From Aeromicrobium marinum DSM 15272 (GTDB taxonomy: Bacteria; Actinomycetota; Actinomycetes; Propionibacteriales; Nocardioidaceae), in the NCBI RefSeq assembly GCF_000160775.2, contig NZ_CM001024.1, positions 1,414,113-1,478,112 on the forward strand: 64,000 nucleotides of DNA, read 5' to 3'. A model generated the notes under the pieces. The model had not been told where the DNA came from. It did not search any database and saw only the letters and a list, made by a program, of their open reading frames with translations. The position numbers were made by a program, and so were the translations under genes. This document shows, one piece after another, positions 24,925 to 35,196 of the stretch; positions within the stretch are counted from its first letter, which is position 1; each line of letters starts with the position of its first letter.

Positions 24925-25718
24925 GCTCGCTCCACTCCGTCACGCAGGTCGGCGGCCAGCTCTCGCACGGCGGCGATGCCGCTGGCCTCGTCGGGGGCGT
25001 CCAGCAGGCACCGCACGATCGCGGAGCCGACGATCACGGCGTCGGCGTAGGCGGCGATCTCGCGGGCCTGGGCGCCGTTGCTGACCCCCAGGCCGACGCC
25101 GACCGGCTTGTCGGTGACCTCACGCAGGCGTGCCACGAGTGCCGGCGCGAGGCTCGACGTCTGCTGGCGCTGGCCCGTGACGCCCATGACGGCGGTGGCG
25201 TAGATGAACCCGCTGGCGGCCTCGGCCGTCATCGCGAGCCTCGCGTCGGTCGACGACGGCGCCACGAGGTAGACGCGGTCCAGGCCGTGGGCGCGGGACG
25301 CGGCGTCCCACTCGGCCCCCTCGTCGGGGATCAGGTCGGGCGTGATCATGCCGGCACCACCGGCAGCGGCCAGCTCGTCGGCGAACCGGTCGACGCCGTA
25401 GCGCTCCACCAGGTTCCAGTAGGTCATGACGACGGTGGGGGTGCCGGTCGCGGCCGAGGCGGCCACGACGTCGAAGACGTCTGCCGTCCGGCTGCCCGCG
25501 GCGAGCGCGATCTCGGCGGCGGCCTGGATCGTCGGTCCGTCCATGACCGGGTCGCTGTAGGGCAGGCCGACCTCGACGAGGTCCACCCCGCCGTCGATCA
25601 TCGCGCGGATCGCCGCGATCGACGTCTCCTTGGTGGGGAACCCGGCGGGCAGGTAACCGACCAGCGCGGCCCGGTTCTCGGCACGGGTGCGCTCGAACAG
25701 GTCGTCGATCGACGTCAT
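24921..25718 (-). CDS. trpA: Tryptophan synthase alpha chain
   Basis: A 265-residue TIM barrel that cleaves indole-3-glycerol phosphate to indole. Catalytic Glu lies in [17 protein letters not shown] and Asp in LIPDEG; the phosphate-binding end reads [12 protein letters not shown] 25718 overlaps the trpB stop (ATGA). Indole is channelled to TrpB. Confidence 0.96.
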   Translation of the reverse strand: MTSIDDLFERTRAENRAALVGYLPAGFPTKETSIAAIRAMIDGGVDLVEVGLPYSDPVMDGPTIQAAAEIALAAGSRTADVFDVVAASAATGTPTVVMTYWNLVERYGVDRFADELAAAGGAGMITPDLIPDEGAEWDAASRAHGLDRVYLVAPSSTDARLAMTAEAASGFIYATAVMGVTGQRQQTSSLAPALVARLREVTDKPVGVGLGVSNGAQAREIAAYADAVIVGSAIVRCLLDAPDEASGIAAVRELAADLRDGVERA

Positions 25719-26926
25719 GCCGACCCGGCGGGCTCGTCGAGCAGACCGAAGTACTCGGCCGCGGTGTGGACGTCCTTGTCGCCACGGCCCGACAGGTTGA
25801 CCAGGATCGTGGCGTCGGGACCGAGCTCCTGCGCCAGGGTCAGGGCGCCGGCCAGCGCGTGGGCCGACTCGATGGCCGGGATGATGCCCTCGGTCTTGCA
25901 CAGCAGATCGAAGGCGCTCATGGCCTGGGCGTCCGTGGCGGCGATGTACTTCGCCCGCCCGATGTCGGCCAGGTGCGAGTGCTCGGGGCCGACGCCGGGG
26001 TAGTCGAGGCCGGCCGAGATGGAGTGCGACTCAGCGGTCTGCCCGTCGGCGTCCTGCAGCAGGAAGGAGCGGGCACCGTGCAGCACCCCGACCTCACCCC
26101 CGCCGATGGTCGCGGCGTGCCGGCCGGTCTCGACACCGTCCCCGCCGGCCTCGACACCCACGAGGCGCACGTCGGCGTCGTCGACGAAGGCGGTGAACAG
26201 GCCGATGGCGTTGGACCCTCCGCCCACGCAGGCGACGGCGGCGTCGGGCAGGCGGCCGTCGAGTGCCAGCACCTGCTCGCGGGCCTCGTCACCGATCCCG
26301 CGGGCGAGGTCGCGCACCATCGTCGGGAAGGGGTGGGGTCCGGCGGCGGTGCCGAACAGGTACGAGGTGTGGTCGACGCTGCTGACCCAGTCGCGCAGCG
26401 CCTCGTTGATCGCGTCCTTCAGGGTGCGGCTGCCGGTGGTGACCGAGACGACCTCGGCGCCCAGCATCCGCATGCGGGCGACGTTGAGTGCCTGCCGCTC
26501 GGTGTCGACCTCTCCCATGTACACGACGCAGTCGAGGTCGAGGTACGCGCAGGCGGTGGCCGACGCGACGCCGTGCTGACCGGCCCCCGTCTCGGCGATC
26601 GCCCGGGGCTTGCCGATCCGCTTCGCCAGCAGCGCCTGGCCCATGACGTTGCGGATCTTGTGGGCCCCGGTGTGGTTGAGGTCCTCACGCTTGAGCAGGA
26701 TCCGGGCACCGGCGGCCTCGGAGAACCGGCTGGCCTCGTACAGCGGGCTCGGGACGTTGGCGTACTCGCGCATCATCCGGGCCAGCTCGGTGGTGAACGT
26801 GGGATCGGCCTGGGCCTCGACCCACGCCTGGGCGAGCTCCTCGAGCGGACCCACGAGCGCCTCGGGCATGAAGCGCCCGCCGAACCGGCCGAAGTGGCCG
26901 GACGCGTCCGGCTGGGAGTAGTTCAT
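25715..26926 (-). CDS. trpB: Tryptophan synthase beta chain
   Basis: A 403-residue PLP enzyme joining indole and serine. The PLP lysine lies in [11 protein letters not shown], the phosphate loop is GGGSNAIG, and catalytic Glu is in AETGAGQHG. It begins eight bases after trpC with no strong ribosome site, so translation probably depends on trpC. Length is normal for the TrpB1 type. Confidence 0.96.
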   Translation of the reverse strand: MNYSQPDASGHFGRFGGRFMPEALVGPLEELAQAWVEAQADPTFTTELARMMREYANVPSPLYEASRFSEAAGARILLKREDLNHTGAHKIRNVMGQALLAKRIGKPRAIAETGAGQHGVASATACAYLDLDCVVYMGEVDTERQALNVARMRMLGAEVVSVTTGSRTLKDAINEALRDWVSSVDHTSYLFGTAAGPHPFPTMVRDLARGIGDEAREQVLALDGRLPDAAVACVGGGSNAIGLFTAFVDDADVRLVGVEAGGDGVETGRHAATIGGGEVGVLHGARSFLLQDADGQTAESHSISAGLDYPGVGPEHSHLADIGRAKYIAATDAQAMSAFDLLCKTEGIIPAIESAHALAGALTLAQELGPDATILVNLSGRGDKDVHTAAEYFGLLDEPAGSA

Positions 26927-26934
26927 GGGGTGGT

Positions 26935-27741
26935 TCAGCTCCGATGGTGCAGGGCGGGGTGGGCGCCCGCCGCGACGAGGTCGGCCACCGACGCGCGCGG
27001 GTCGGCGTCCCGGACCAGCGTCTCACCGACGAGCACGACGTGCGCGCCGTGCTTGGCGTACTCGATGACGTCGTGGGGGCCCCGGACCCCGGACTCCGCG
27101 ATCCGGACCACGTGGTCGGGGATCAGGTCGGCGACCCGGGCGAAGGTGTCGCGGTCGACCTCGAGGGTCTTGAGGTTGCGGGCGTTGACGCCGATCAGGT
27201 CGGCGCCGGCGTCGAGCGCACGGGCGATCTCGTCGGCGTCGTGCACCTCGACCAACGGGGTGAGGCCGATCGAGCGGGCCCGCTCGACCAGGCTCTCGAG
27301 TGCGTTCTGTGGCAGCGCCGCGACGATCAGCAGGGCCAGGTCGGCGCCCGCGGCGCGCGCCTCCCACAGCTGGTACGAGGTGGTGATGAAGTCCTTGCGC
27401 AGCACCGGCACGTCGACGCGGTGACGCACGGCCCGCAGGTCGTCGAGCGTGCCGCCGAAGCGTCGCTCCTCGGTGAGCACGCTGATCGCGGCCGCACCGC
27501 CGGCGGCGTAGTCGCACGCCAGGGCGGCCGGGTCCTTGATGGTGGCCAGGGCGCCCTTGCTGGGGCTGGACCGCTTGACCTCGGCGATGACCGAGACACC
27601 GTCGGCGCGGAAGGCCGGCATGGGGTCCAGGGACTCGGGCTGGCGGGCGGCCTGCTCCTTGAGCTGGTCGAGGGACGTCTCGGCCATGCGCCGCTCGAGG
27701 TCGAGGGCGGCACCCTCGAGGATCTCGTCGAGAACGGACAT
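26935..27741 (-). CDS. trpC: Indole-3-glycerol phosphate synthase
   Basis: A 268-residue TIM barrel. Motifs [18 protein letters not shown] (catalytic Lys), GVNARNL and IAESGV are all present. It has a GGAGG ribosome site and an upstream -10-like TACTCT near 27773, so it heads the trpC-B-A-lgt unit. In many actinobacteria trpE and the Trp-associated membrane gene lie directly upstream; here they do not. Confidence 0.95.
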   Translation of the reverse strand: MSVLDEILEGAALDLERRMAETSLDQLKEQAARQPESLDPMPAFRADGVSVIAEVKRSSPSKGALATIKDPAALACDYAAGGAAAISVLTEERRFGGTLDDLRAVRHRVDVPVLRKDFITTSYQLWEARAAGADLALLIVAALPQNALESLVERARSIGLTPLVEVHDADEIARALDAGADLIGVNARNLKTLEVDRDTFARVADLIPDHVVRIAESGVRGPHDVIEYAKHGAHVVLVGETLVRDADPRASVADLVAAGAHPALHHRS

Positions 27742-27832
27742 GACACCTCCTGACCGATGAACGCTTCTGATCCAGAGTAGACCCGGGGTGAGGGCACCCG
27801 AACACGGGTCTCGTCCGGCCGTCGCGCCTCTC

Positions 27833-27838
27833 TATGCT
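27833..27838 (+). promoter_or_regulatory. -10 box of the DUF4190 gene (leaderless)
   Basis: TATGCT, six bases, then ATG 27845. Confidence 0.5.
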
Positions 27839-27844
27839 CGGGAC

Positions 27845-28246
27845 ATGACGACGAACGAGCCGCCCCCGGGCACCGGGGACCACGACCCCTACGGCGGCAC
27901 GCCGCCGCACCACGGATCGACCCCTCCGCCGCCGGGCGGACATCCCCCACCCGGCGGCCACCCGCCGCAGCCTCCCGCCGCCGTGCCGGAGACCAACGGC
28001 AAGGCGTTGTGGTCGATGATCCTGGGCATCGTCGGCCTCATCTGCTGCGGGCTGTTCGCCGGCATCCCGGCCCTGGTGCTCGGAAGCCTGGCGCGGAACG
28101 AGATCACCGCGTCCGGCGGTCGGCAGGACGGCAGCGGCATGGCGACCGCAGGTGTCGTGCTCGGGAGCATCTCGATCGTGCTCTCGCTGGTCAGCATCGT
28201 CCTGTACTCCACCGGTGTGCTGACGCTCGACTTCTCGCTGGACTGA
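27845..28246 (+). CDS. DUF4190-type small membrane protein
   Basis: A 133-residue protein. The first 55 residues are Pro/Gly/His-rich (PPPGGHPPPGG), then two membrane helices (LWSMILGIVGLICCGLFAG and GVVLGSISIVLSLVSIVLY) with GSLARNEI between them, the usual DUF4190 pattern. Its function is unknown; such proteins may organise other membrane proteins through the Pro-rich tail. It ends nine bases before the convergent DUF2752 gene. Confidence 0.85.
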   Translation: MTTNEPPPGTGDHDPYGGTPPHHGSTPPPPGGHPPPGGHPPQPPAAVPETNGKALWSMILGIVGLICCGLFAGIPALVLGSLARNEITASGGRQDGSGMATAGVVLGSISIVLSLVSIVLYSTGVLTLDFSLD

Positions 28247-28255
28247 GCGCGCCGT

Positions 28256-28699
28256 TCAGGGCTGCAGGCCGACGCCCCACGGGGTCAACCGGAACACCCC
28301 GAACGCCAGCACGACGACGAAGGCGACCGTCGCGCCGCGCGGCCTGACGGGAACCAGGGGGACGTCGTGGCCACGGGCCCGGCGGGCGGTCCACACCAGC
28401 CACGAGATCGCGAGGAAGGCCACCAGGGCGACGGCCATCGCGTTGCTGCCGAGCGCCCCGACCACGTCACCGTGGGTGAGGTCGTTGACGGCCCGCATGC
28501 CTCCGCACCCCGGGCACGGCAGCCCGGTGAGCAGCAGGAACGGGCAGTACCCCCACGATCCCGACTCGTGCGGATCACGCACGTGCAGGGCCGCCGCGCC
28601 CAGCAGGCCACCGGCCCCCAGGAGCACCGGCGCCCGCAGGAGCGCGGCCCGCGACCGTTCGGCCGGCCGGACCGACGCTCCCGTCGGGGCGGTGGTCAC
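28256..28699 (-). CDS. DUF2752 membrane protein
   Basis: A 147-residue protein with hydrophobic segments around the conserved Cys motif CPFLLLTGLPCPGCGGMRA, typical of DUF2752. The GTG start overlaps the RDD gene stop (GTGA), so it is coupled to it. The Cys cluster suggests metal or redox binding (inference); function unknown. Confidence 0.85.
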   Translation of the reverse strand: MTTAPTGASVRPAERSRAALLRAPVLLGAGGLLGAAALHVRDPHESGSWGYCPFLLLTGLPCPGCGGMRAVNDLTHGDVVGALGSNAMAVALVAFLAISWLVWTARRARGHDVPLVPVRPRGATVAFVVVLAFGVFRLTPWGVGLQP

Positions 28700-29256
28700 G
28701 ACCGGACGGACACCGAGCTCATGACCTTGTCGTGCAGGGTCTGCTTGCGGGGGTCGAACAGGGGCCACAGCACGTCGACGAGCTGACCGAACGGGATGAA
28801 CCCGAAGCCGAACGCCACCAGCCAGCGCAGGAAGCCCATCCCGCCGCCGAGCACCGCGCCGGTGTCGGCGCGCAGGGTGCGGACACCGACGAGCTGCTTG
28901 CCCAGGCTCTGACCGCGCGTGCCGATGCGGACGCCACGGTTCCAGATGTCGAAGCCGAAGAACACCAGGCCACCGATGACCAGCACGAGGATGCCCAACG
29001 GGTCGACCGTGCCGGTGGCCTCGTCGGTCACGGGGTCGATCTCGAGGTCGCTGAAGGCCATGACGAGACCCACCACGACCGGGACGATCGCCACGGCCAC
29101 GGCGATCAGGCCGTCGATGACCGAGGCACCGACGCGGATCCACCAGCCGGCGTACACCGGACCCGCACCGGCCGGAGCGGGCTGCGCCCCGGGGTACGGG
29201 GTGCTGGCGTTCGGGTCGTTCGGGTACTGCGGGTACTGCGGGTACTGGTCCGACAT
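28696..29256 (-). CDS. RDD family membrane protein
   Basis: A 186-residue protein. The N-terminus is a Tyr/Pro-rich tail with YPQYPQYPN, encoded by three tandem 9-base units at 29221-29249. The RDD domain follows: WWIRVGASVIDGL (Arg-Asp), several helices and GQSLGKQLVGVRT. Some family members are transporters or assembly factors; no specific role is evident. The ATG at 29256 has a GGGGG site. Confidence 0.88.
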   Translation of the reverse strand: MSDQYPQYPQYPNDPNASTPYPGAQPAPAGAGPVYAGWWIRVGASVIDGLIAVAVAIVPVVVGLVMAFSDLEIDPVTDEATGTVDPLGILVLVIGGLVFFGFDIWNRGVRIGTRGQSLGKQLVGVRTLRADTGAVLGGGMGFLRWLVAFGFGFIPFGQLVDVLWPLFDPRKQTLHDKVMSSVSVRS

Positions 29257-29275
29257 GTCGGCCCCCTTCAACAGG

Positions 29276-29473
29276 TCAGTGGGTGGAGCGGTCCTGGCCG
29301 AATCCGGCCGAGGACATGATCTTGCCGAGCGGCGCCGCGAGCAGGGCGATCACGGTGCCGATGGTGAACAGGACCCAGTTGGGGTCGGGGATCAGGGCGA
29401 TCCCGCCGATCGTGGTGCCGACGAGGGCGACGATGACAGCGGTCCAGGACGCGGGCGACGATCCGTGCGACAT
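29276..29473 (-). CDS. HGxxPAxW-type small membrane protein of the trp region
   Basis: A 65-residue protein starting MSHGSSPASWTAVIVAL, with two membrane helices. The HGxxPAxW start is typical of a small protein (DUF6704-like in my memory) found between the Trp-associated membrane gene and trpC in actinobacteria. An AGGAG site precedes it. Here both neighbours have been displaced, which suggests rearrangement of the region. Confidence 0.75.
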   Translation of the reverse strand: MSHGSSPASWTAVIVALVGTTIGGIALIPDPNWVLFTIGTVIALLAAPLGKIMSSAGFGQDRSTH

Positions 29474-29526
29474 GCGAGGGCTCCTGAGGTTCGGGGGTGC
29501 GGTCCCAGCCTACCGTCAGGAACCGG

Positions 29527-30264
29527 TCACTGACCGGCGACCTCCGCGGCGTCGACCGTCGCGGGGAGCGCCCGCTCGGCACGACGGATCTCCACGGTGC
29601 GGCGCCGGCGGGAGTGCCGCTCGATCAGGTCGAGGACACCCTGGTAGTCCAGGCCCTTCTTGATGCCGATGACGATGCCGACGGTCGCGAGCAGGATCGC
29701 CAGGTCGAGGCGGACGGAGTAGCCCTGGATGCACGCACGGCAGTACGCACCCTCGAGCCGCAGCCGCTCGGCGTCGGTGAGCACGTCACGACCGACCAGC
29801 TGGGCGGGGCCGGTGAGCCCGGCCTTGGTGAGGAACCGGTCGTCGGCGTCGGCGTACTCCTCACGCAGGCAGCGCATGACGTTCTCGGGCAGCGGGCGGT
29901 TGCCGATGATGCTCATCTGCCCACGGATCACGTGGACGAACTGCGGCAGCTCGGTGATGCCGCACCGCTCGAGCAGCCGGCCGACCGAGGTGTACAGCGG
30001 CGAGTCCGCCGGGATGTTGAGGAACCGGACCTGGTTCTCGACCGGCACGACGTCGCGGTTGACGAGCTTCTCGGCGTTCTTGACCATCGTGCGGAACTTG
30101 ACGATCCGGACCACCTGGCCGTCGTCGATGCGACGCATCGACCGGTACAGCACCGGCCGCCCCGTGCCGATCAGCACCGCGAGGGCCGCGACGGTGAGGA
30201 CCGGCACCCACACGATGGCGCCGCACAGCACCAGCACCAGGTCCAGGGCACGTTTCATCTTCAT
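29527..30264 (-). CDS. Polyprenyl-phosphate sugar-1-phosphate transferase
   Basis: A 245-residue bacterial sugar transferase (WcaJ/PglC-type core). It starts polysaccharide or glycan synthesis on a lipid carrier. The N-terminal reentrant helix is LDLVLVLCGAIVWVPVLT, then KFRTM, ERCGITELPQFVHVIRGQMS and GNRPLP, the catalytic-core motifs, and GLTGPAQL. It lacks the large N-terminal multi-helix domain of WcaJ and instead has a second hydrophobic segment near 185-205. It follows the epimerase-like and glycosyltransferase genes in one operon. Confidence 0.88.
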   Translation of the reverse strand: MKMKRALDLVLVLCGAIVWVPVLTVAALAVLIGTGRPVLYRSMRRIDDGQVVRIVKFRTMVKNAEKLVNRDVVPVENQVRFLNIPADSPLYTSVGRLLERCGITELPQFVHVIRGQMSIIGNRPLPENVMRCLREEYADADDRFLTKAGLTGPAQLVGRDVLTDAERLRLEGAYCRACIQGYSVRLDLAILLATVGIVIGIKKGLDYQGVLDLIERHSRRRRTVEIRRAERALPATVDAAEVAGQ

Positions 30265-31043
30265 CAGGCCGGTCGCCTCTCACTCGTCGAGTCAGGCAGG
30301 GATCGGTCGTGGCCACGACGAACGGCACGACCGGGGAACAGGGAGCCGGCGGCGACGACGAGGCCGTGCACCAGCAGCCAGAGGCGGGCGTCGAGGCCCG
30401 CCACCCGGGAGGTCGGTGGACCGTCGAGCAGCGCGTCGATGGCCGCCGCCAGACGGGTGTACGTGGTGTGCAGCAACGACCGGCCGGTGCTGTCGCTGAT
30501 CCGGCCCGGGTACACGACCGACAGGCCGGCGCCCGGGTGCTGCCCGACGATGCGACGCAGCTCGGCCTCGACCACGGCCTTCCATCCCCCGTACGACCGA
30601 CGCGACTCGTCGGGCGCGACGGCGATGATGGACGACACGAGCACCACGTGCACGGGCGACCCGTGCGCGGCGTCGATCAGTCGCTGGACGGTGTCGACGT
30701 CACGGCGGACCGCGTCGGAGACGTCGGCGACGGCCGGGGAGCCGGGGTGCACGGGACCGAGGGCACAGACCACGACCCGCAGCGCCGCACCGGCGGGAAG
30801 GTCGAGGGTGTCACCCGCGACGACGACGGACGAGCCGCCCACGGCCAGCTCGCCGGCCTCGGCGCGGTCACGGGCGAGCAGGTGCACCGCGGATCCGGCG
30901 GCCGCGGCACGGGCGGCCACCGCGGCGCCGAGGCGCGTCCGGGGTCCGACGACGACGGTGACCGTCGTGGGAGCCGTGACTCCGTCGGAGCCCTGCGGGG
31001 CCGAGGGGGTGGCGTCCACGTCGAGGGTCGGCCGGCTGTCCAT
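30264..31043 (-). CDS. NAD-dependent epimerase/dehydratase-like protein
   Basis: A 259-residue Rossmann protein. VTVVVGPRTRLGAAVA replaces the usual GxxGxxG nucleotide motif with a degenerate form, SSIIAVAP occupies the catalytic Ser place and SYGGWKAVVE gives Tyr-xxx-Lys. It is shorter than typical sugar epimerases, so substrate is uncertain. Its position between a glycosyltransferase (gap 4) and a sugar-phosphate transferase (overlap 1) points to polysaccharide precursor work. Confidence 0.65.
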   Translation of the reverse strand: MDSRPTLDVDATPSAPQGSDGVTAPTTVTVVVGPRTRLGAAVAARAAAAGSAVHLLARDRAEAGELAVGGSSVVVAGDTLDLPAGAALRVVVCALGPVHPGSPAVADVSDAVRRDVDTVQRLIDAAHGSPVHVVLVSSIIAVAPDESRRSYGGWKAVVEAELRRIVGQHPGAGLSVVYPGRISDSTGRSLLHTTYTRLAAAIDALLDGPPTSRVAGLDARLWLLVHGLVVAAGSLFPGRAVRRGHDRSLPDSTSERRPA

Positions 31044-31047
31044 GGTC

Positions 31048-32238
31048 CTACCGTCCGCTCGCGGTGAGGATGCGCTCGAAGCGGTCGGCGCAGTCGGACA
31101 GCGCGAACTCACGTTCGGCGAGGGCTCGAGCATCGGCGCCGATGCGCTCGCGGCGCTCCGGGTCGCCGAGCAGCTCCGCGACCCACGTGGCGGCGTCGTC
31201 CATCGCGGTCTCGGCGGGCGCGAACACGCCGCCGCCGACGCCGGCGACCAGGTCGGCCGCCAGGTTCTCCGCCGGCATCAGGCCCAGGATCGGCCGGCCC
31301 GCGCACAGGTACGACAGCGTCTTGGACGGCACCGAGAAGGCGCCGGCCTGCTGGTCCAACAGCACCACCAGCACGTCGCCGCTGGCGAGCACCTCAGGGA
31401 GTCGTTCGTACGGCTGGAACGGCAGCAGCGTGACCGGCACGTCGTGGCGGGCGGCCTCGGCGCGAATGACCTCGACCGCGGGACCCTCGTTGACCACGAC
31501 CAGGCGGACGTCGCGGCCGGCCTCGCGGACGCGGCGTGCGACCGAGACGAGCAGCGCCGGGTCGTGCTTCAGCCCGAGGGTGCCGGAGTAGAGCAGGGTG
31601 AGGGTGTCGTCGAGGCGGTGCTCGACCGACCAGTCGTTCTTGCGCTCCCGGGGGACGATCTCGTCGAGGGGCGCCCAGTTCGGGATGACGGTGACCTTGT
31701 CGGCGGTGCCCCACTGACGGTGGACCTCGACGAAGGAGTCCGCGATCGCGACGACGGCGGACGACCGGCGCGAGCACCACCGCTCCGCGACGGCGACACC
31801 GCCCGCCACGTACCGGAACGAGCGCGACAGCTTGGCGCCGGCGAACGACCGCATGGCCACGGAGTAGACGTCCTGGTGCCACAGGACCCACGGCGTGCGG
31901 GTCACCATCATGGCGAGGGCGAAGATCGTGAGGGTCGGGATCTGCACGTTCGACATCAGGGCGACGTCGGGACGGACCCGCCGGACGTGACGCACCAGCT
32001 CGAACCCGAGGCGCACCTCCTGCAGGAGACGCTTGAGGAACTGGTCCTTCGCGAGGACGACACCGTCGCCGACGGTCTCGAACGTCAGCGACTCGTCGGG
32101 CCCGGCCACGAGGTGGCCCTTGCCGGAGACGTAGCCCGCACAGGAGGAGTGGACGACGTCATGGCCACGACGGGAGAGTTCCCGACTCAGCTGCACCTGG
32201 AACGGGTGCCCGCTGAAGTCGTGGACCAACATCCGCAT
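31048..32238 (-). CDS. Glycosyltransferase family 4 protein
   Basis: A 396-residue GT-B glycosyltransferase. The N-terminal domain begins MRMLVHDFSGHPFQVQLSRE with HxxxxSRELSRRGHDV, and the donor-binding domain has LLYSGTLGLKHDP and the signature region VPSKTLSYLCAGRPILGL. It transfers a nucleotide-activated sugar to a lipid-linked acceptor. AGGGG precedes the ATG. It heads a polysaccharide operon placed inside the his-trp region. Confidence 0.9.
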   Translation of the reverse strand: MRMLVHDFSGHPFQVQLSRELSRRGHDVVHSSCAGYVSGKGHLVAGPDESLTFETVGDGVVLAKDQFLKRLLQEVRLGFELVRHVRRVRPDVALMSNVQIPTLTIFALAMMVTRTPWVLWHQDVYSVAMRSFAGAKLSRSFRYVAGGVAVAERWCSRRSSAVVAIADSFVEVHRQWGTADKVTVIPNWAPLDEIVPRERKNDWSVEHRLDDTLTLLYSGTLGLKHDPALLVSVARRVREAGRDVRLVVVNEGPAVEVIRAEAARHDVPVTLLPFQPYERLPEVLASGDVLVVLLDQQAGAFSVPSKTLSYLCAGRPILGLMPAENLAADLVAGVGGGVFAPAETAMDDAATWVAELLGDPERRERIGADARALAEREFALSDCADRFERILTASGR

Positions 32239-32311
32239 ACAACTTGCCCCTTATTCGGCCGTCATCACTTCCGCAACTTGAGTAACGAGATCGGTCACCG
32301 CGAGTTACGGT

Positions 32312-32360
32312 CCCCGCCGTCGCAGCAACCATGCTGTCACGGCACCAGCCGACGGCGGGG
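32312..32360. terminator. Stem-loop in the gap between the Trp-associated gene and the polysaccharide operon
   Basis: An 11-bp stem (CCCCGCCGTCG at 32312-32322 with 32350-32360) enclosing a smaller CAGCA/TGCTG hairpin. It lies about 90 bases after the Trp-associated membrane gene and may end that transcript. The remaining 209-bp gap (32239-32447) is AT-richer near the glycosyltransferase start and shows no gene. Confidence 0.5.
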
Positions 32361-32447
32361 CGAGTTCGGCCCGCGACCCCAACTCTTCATCAGGACGAAA
32401 CGTGTTCACGCGTCATCAAGACGACTCGCCGCGTAACAAAGCGTCGG

Positions 32448-33011
32448 TCAGAGCGTCGGGTCGCGCCCGTCGTCGAGGGCCTTCCACAGGTCGGTACCCG
32501 TCGGTTCGACCGGTCGCGCGACGGCGTCGGTGCGGTCGTACCGGCTGCTCATCGCGGGCCACCGATGGCCGTGCAGGACCACCAGCACCCCCAGCACCGC
32601 GGCCGCCACGAAGGCCACGGCGGTGACCCACGGCCACGCCGTCGGGTCGGTCACGACGGGATCTCCGGTGGTGAAGGCCGCGACGGTCTGCAGACGCTCC
32701 TCGACCAGCGCGTCGGGGCCGGCGAACGTGCTCGCGGCTCCTCCGGCGGCCGCTGCGACGACCACCAGCCCGACCACCCGCCGCACCCACCCGGACGTCG
32801 ACAGCACCCCGAGCGCCGCGGCGGCCACGACCAACGCCAGCGCGCCGACCACCGGAACGGTCTCCGAGCCGGCGAGGGTGAAGGTGCTGCCCACGGCATC
32901 ACCGTCACCGACCACCGTGGTGCTCCAGGGCCGGCGGGCGGCGAGCCAGGCGCCCCCGCCGGTGAGGACCAGTCCGAGGACCACCGGGCCGTACAGCCTC
33001 CGGGCGTTCAC
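32448..33011 (-). CDS. Trp-associated membrane protein (TIGR02234-like)
   Basis: A 187-residue protein with four hydrophobic segments (for example [19 protein letters not shown] and [18 protein letters not shown]), including RPWSTTVV and a Trp-rich pattern. It fits the membrane protein usually found beside trpE in actinobacteria. The GTG start at 33011 overlaps the hisI stop (GTGA). trpE, normally between hisI and this gene, is absent. Function unknown; linked to tryptophan genes by context only. Confidence 0.8.
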   Translation of the reverse strand: MNARRLYGPVVLGLVLTGGGAWLAARRPWSTTVVGDGDAVGSTFTLAGSETVPVVGALALVVAAAALGVLSTSGWVRRVVGLVVVAAAAGGAASTFAGPDALVEERLQTVAAFTTGDPVVTDPTAWPWVTAVAFVAAAVLGVLVVLHGHRWPAMSSRYDRTDAVARPVEPTGTDLWKALDDGRDPTL

Positions 33012-33346
33012 AGCAGCCGATCGGCGTCGAAACACGTCGTGGCGCCGGTGTGACAGGTGGGGCCGGCCGGCGAGGCGACGACCAGGACGGTGTCGCCGTC
33101 GCAGTCCAGGCGGACCTCGTGGACGGCGAGGGTGTGGCCGGAGGTCTCGCCCTTCACCCAGTACTCACCGCGACTGCGGCTCCAGAACGTGGCTCGCCCG
33201 GTGGTGAGGGTGCGGTGCAGCGCCTCGGGATCCATCCACCCGACCATCAGCACGGCGCGGCTGTCGACGTCCTGCACGACGGCAGCGACCAGACCGTCGG
33301 CATCGGTCTTGAGTCGGGCGGCCACCGCCGGGTCGAGTGAGGTCAC
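33008..33346 (-). CDS. hisI: Phosphoribosyl-AMP cyclohydrolase
   Basis: A 112-residue enzyme for the third step of histidine synthesis. Motifs [39 protein letters not shown] (metal Asp) and [12 protein letters not shown] (zinc Cys/His) are present. GTG at 33346 is selected for its GGAGG nine bases upstream. It lacks the HisE domain, as usual in actinobacteria. It lies 41 bases after the ABC exporter gene. Confidence 0.95.
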   Translation of the reverse strand: MTSLDPAVAARLKTDADGLVAAVVQDVDSRAVLMVGWMDPEALHRTLTTGRATFWSRSRGEYWVKGETSGHTLAVHEVRLDCDGDTVLVVASPAGPTCHTGATTCFDADRLL

Positions 33347-33387
33347 GCCGTCGATCCTCCCACGGACCGGCGGGTCCACGGCCGCCA

Positions 33388-35196
33388 CTAGGAGGCCCCG
33401 AGGGCTGCCTGCGCGACCCAGCTGGTGTGCAGCCGGCTGTACACGCCACCGGCGTCGACCAGCTCCGCGTGGGTGCCGTCCTCGACCAGGCGACCGGCGT
33501 CGAAGACCAGGACCCGGTCGGCGTTCTCGGCCGTCGACATCCGGTGCGCGATCGTGACGCTGGTGCGACCGTCGAGCAGCCGGTCCAGCGCCCGGGTCGC
33601 GCGCAGCTCGGTCTGCGGGTCGACGGCACTGGTCGCCTCGTCGAGGACCAGGAACGACGGGTCGGCCAGGGCCGAGCGCACGAGCGCGACGAGCTGCCGC
33701 TCCCCCGCCGACAGGCCCTCGCCCCGCTGACCGACGCGGGTGTGCAGTCCCTGCGGGAGGGCGGCGAACCAGTCGACCAGCCCGAGGTTCGCGATGACCT
33801 CGACCAGCTCCTCGTCGGTGGCGTCCCGGCGGCCGTACCGCAGGTTGTCGGCCAGGGTGGCGTCGAAGAGGAAGCCCTCCTGCGGCACCATCACGACGTG
33901 CCGGCGCAGGTCGGCGAAGGGCACCTCGGACACGTCGGTCCAGGTGTCGCCCCGGCCCAGCGCGACCGACCCCTGGGTGGGGTCCATCAGGCGGGTCAGG
34001 ACCTTGGCGAACGTGGTCTTGCCCGAGCCGGTCTCGCCGACCACCGCGACCCGCTGGCGGGGCGCGATCGTGACGTCGACGTCGACCAGCACCGGCGGAC
34101 CGTCGGGGTAGGCGAAGCCGACGTGGTCGAACCGGGCCCCGAGGTCGCCGCCCGGCAACGGCTGACCGGCGGCTCCGGGGTCGACGACGTCGGCGGGCGT
34201 CTCCAGCAGCTCGATGACCCGGCGCCAGGACGCCACCGCGTTCTGCGCGTCCGTGATGACCTGCGTGGCCATCTGCGCCGGCCCCACGAACAACGTGATG
34301 AGGAAGATGAAGGCGATCACCGTGCCCATCGTGAGATCGCCGAGCAGCCCGAGGTAGAGGCCGATGCCCAGGACGGCGGCATTGGCGACACCCCCGACGA
34401 GGATGGCCGAGGCGAAGGTCGTCGCGACGATCGTCTGGGCCCTCACGTTGGCCGTGTAGTTGCCGGCGATCGAGTCGTCGATGCGCTGCTGCGTGCGCCG
34501 CTCGACGGCGTAGGACCGCACGACCGAGGCGCCCACCACGGGCTCGGCGATCGTCGACAGCAGGTCGGCGACGGAGGCCCGGACGATGTCGTAGGCGCGG
34601 GACATCGCCGCGGCGAAGTACCGGAGCGCCAGCACGAGCGGGATGAAGGAACCCAGCACGACCAGGGTTAGCTGCCAGGACAGGAACGCCATGACGAGCG
34701 TGGCCACCAGCATCTGCGCGAGGCTGATGATCATGATCATGCCCGTGAACTGCAGGAACAGGGACACCTGGTCGATGTCGGACGTGACGCGTGAGACCAA
34801 CGACCCTCGCCGCTGCGTGTTCTGGGTCAGCATCGACAGGTCGTGGACGTGCCGGAACGCCCGCACCCGCAGCTGGGTCAGTCCGCGTTCGGTCGAGGCG
34901 AAGATCCGGTACTTCGACAGGTAGCCCGCCCAGGCGGTCAGCCCCAGCACGACGGCGGTGATGCCGACGTAGGCGGCGATCCGTCCGGAGTCGATGCCGC
35001 CGGCGTCGCCGAGCCCGGAGTCGACCGCCCGCTGGACGACGATCGGGACGACCGACGACCCGGCCGTGCTCAGCACGGCGAGGAACAACGTGAGTCGCAG
35101 GCCGTCGGTGATGGCCGGGCTCAGCGCCAGTCCGCGCCGGATGACCGCCATGCTGCCTTCGCGGGCCGGTGCCTGCTCCGGCGTGGGTTCACTCAT
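33388..35196 (-). CDS. ABC exporter half-transporter with the canonical ATP site
   Basis: A 602-residue fused membrane/ATPase protein. Six helices are followed by Walker [10 protein letters not shown], signature LSAGERQL (non-canonical) and Walker [13 protein letters not shown] with the catalytic Glu. It overlaps the upstream half-transporter by 8 bp. The pair resembles mycobacterial Rv1272c/Rv1273c heterodimeric exporters. Substrate unknown; lipid or drug export is possible. Confidence 0.9.
   Translation of the reverse strand: MSEPTPEQAPAREGSMAVIRRGLALSPAITDGLRLTLFLAVLSTAGSSVVPIVVQRAVDSGLGDAGGIDSGRIAAYVGITAVVLGLTAWAGYLSKYRIFASTERGLTQLRVRAFRHVHDLSMLTQNTQRRGSLVSRVTSDIDQVSLFLQFTGMIMIISLAQMLVATLVMAFLSWQLTLVVLGSFIPLVLALRYFAAAMSRAYDIVRASVADLLSTIAEPVVGASVVRSYAVERRTQQRIDDSIAGNYTANVRAQTIVATTFASAILVGGVANAAVLGIGLYLGLLGDLTMGTVIAFIFLITLFVGPAQMATQVITDAQNAVASWRRVIELLETPADVVDPGAAGQPLPGGDLGARFDHVGFAYPDGPPVLVDVDVTIAPRQRVAVVGETGSGKTTFAKVLTRLMDPTQGSVALGRGDTWTDVSEVPFADLRRHVVMVPQEGFLFDATLADNLRYGRRDATDEELVEVIANLGLVDWFAALPQGLHTRVGQRGEGLSAGERQLVALVRSALADPSFLVLDEATSAVDPQTELRATRALDRLLDGRTSVTIAHRMSTAENADRVLVFDAGRLVEDGTHAELVDAGGVYSRLHTSWVAQAALGAS

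Noticed and set aside
29497-32436. A 979-codon plus-strand frame over the polysaccharide genes
   Set aside because: It spans three well supported minus-strand genes and has no recognisable domain.
32331-33053. Plus-strand frame of 240 codons over the Trp-associated membrane gene
   Set aside because: His/Arg/Gly-rich antisense shadow without a domain; the opposite strand has clear membrane helices.
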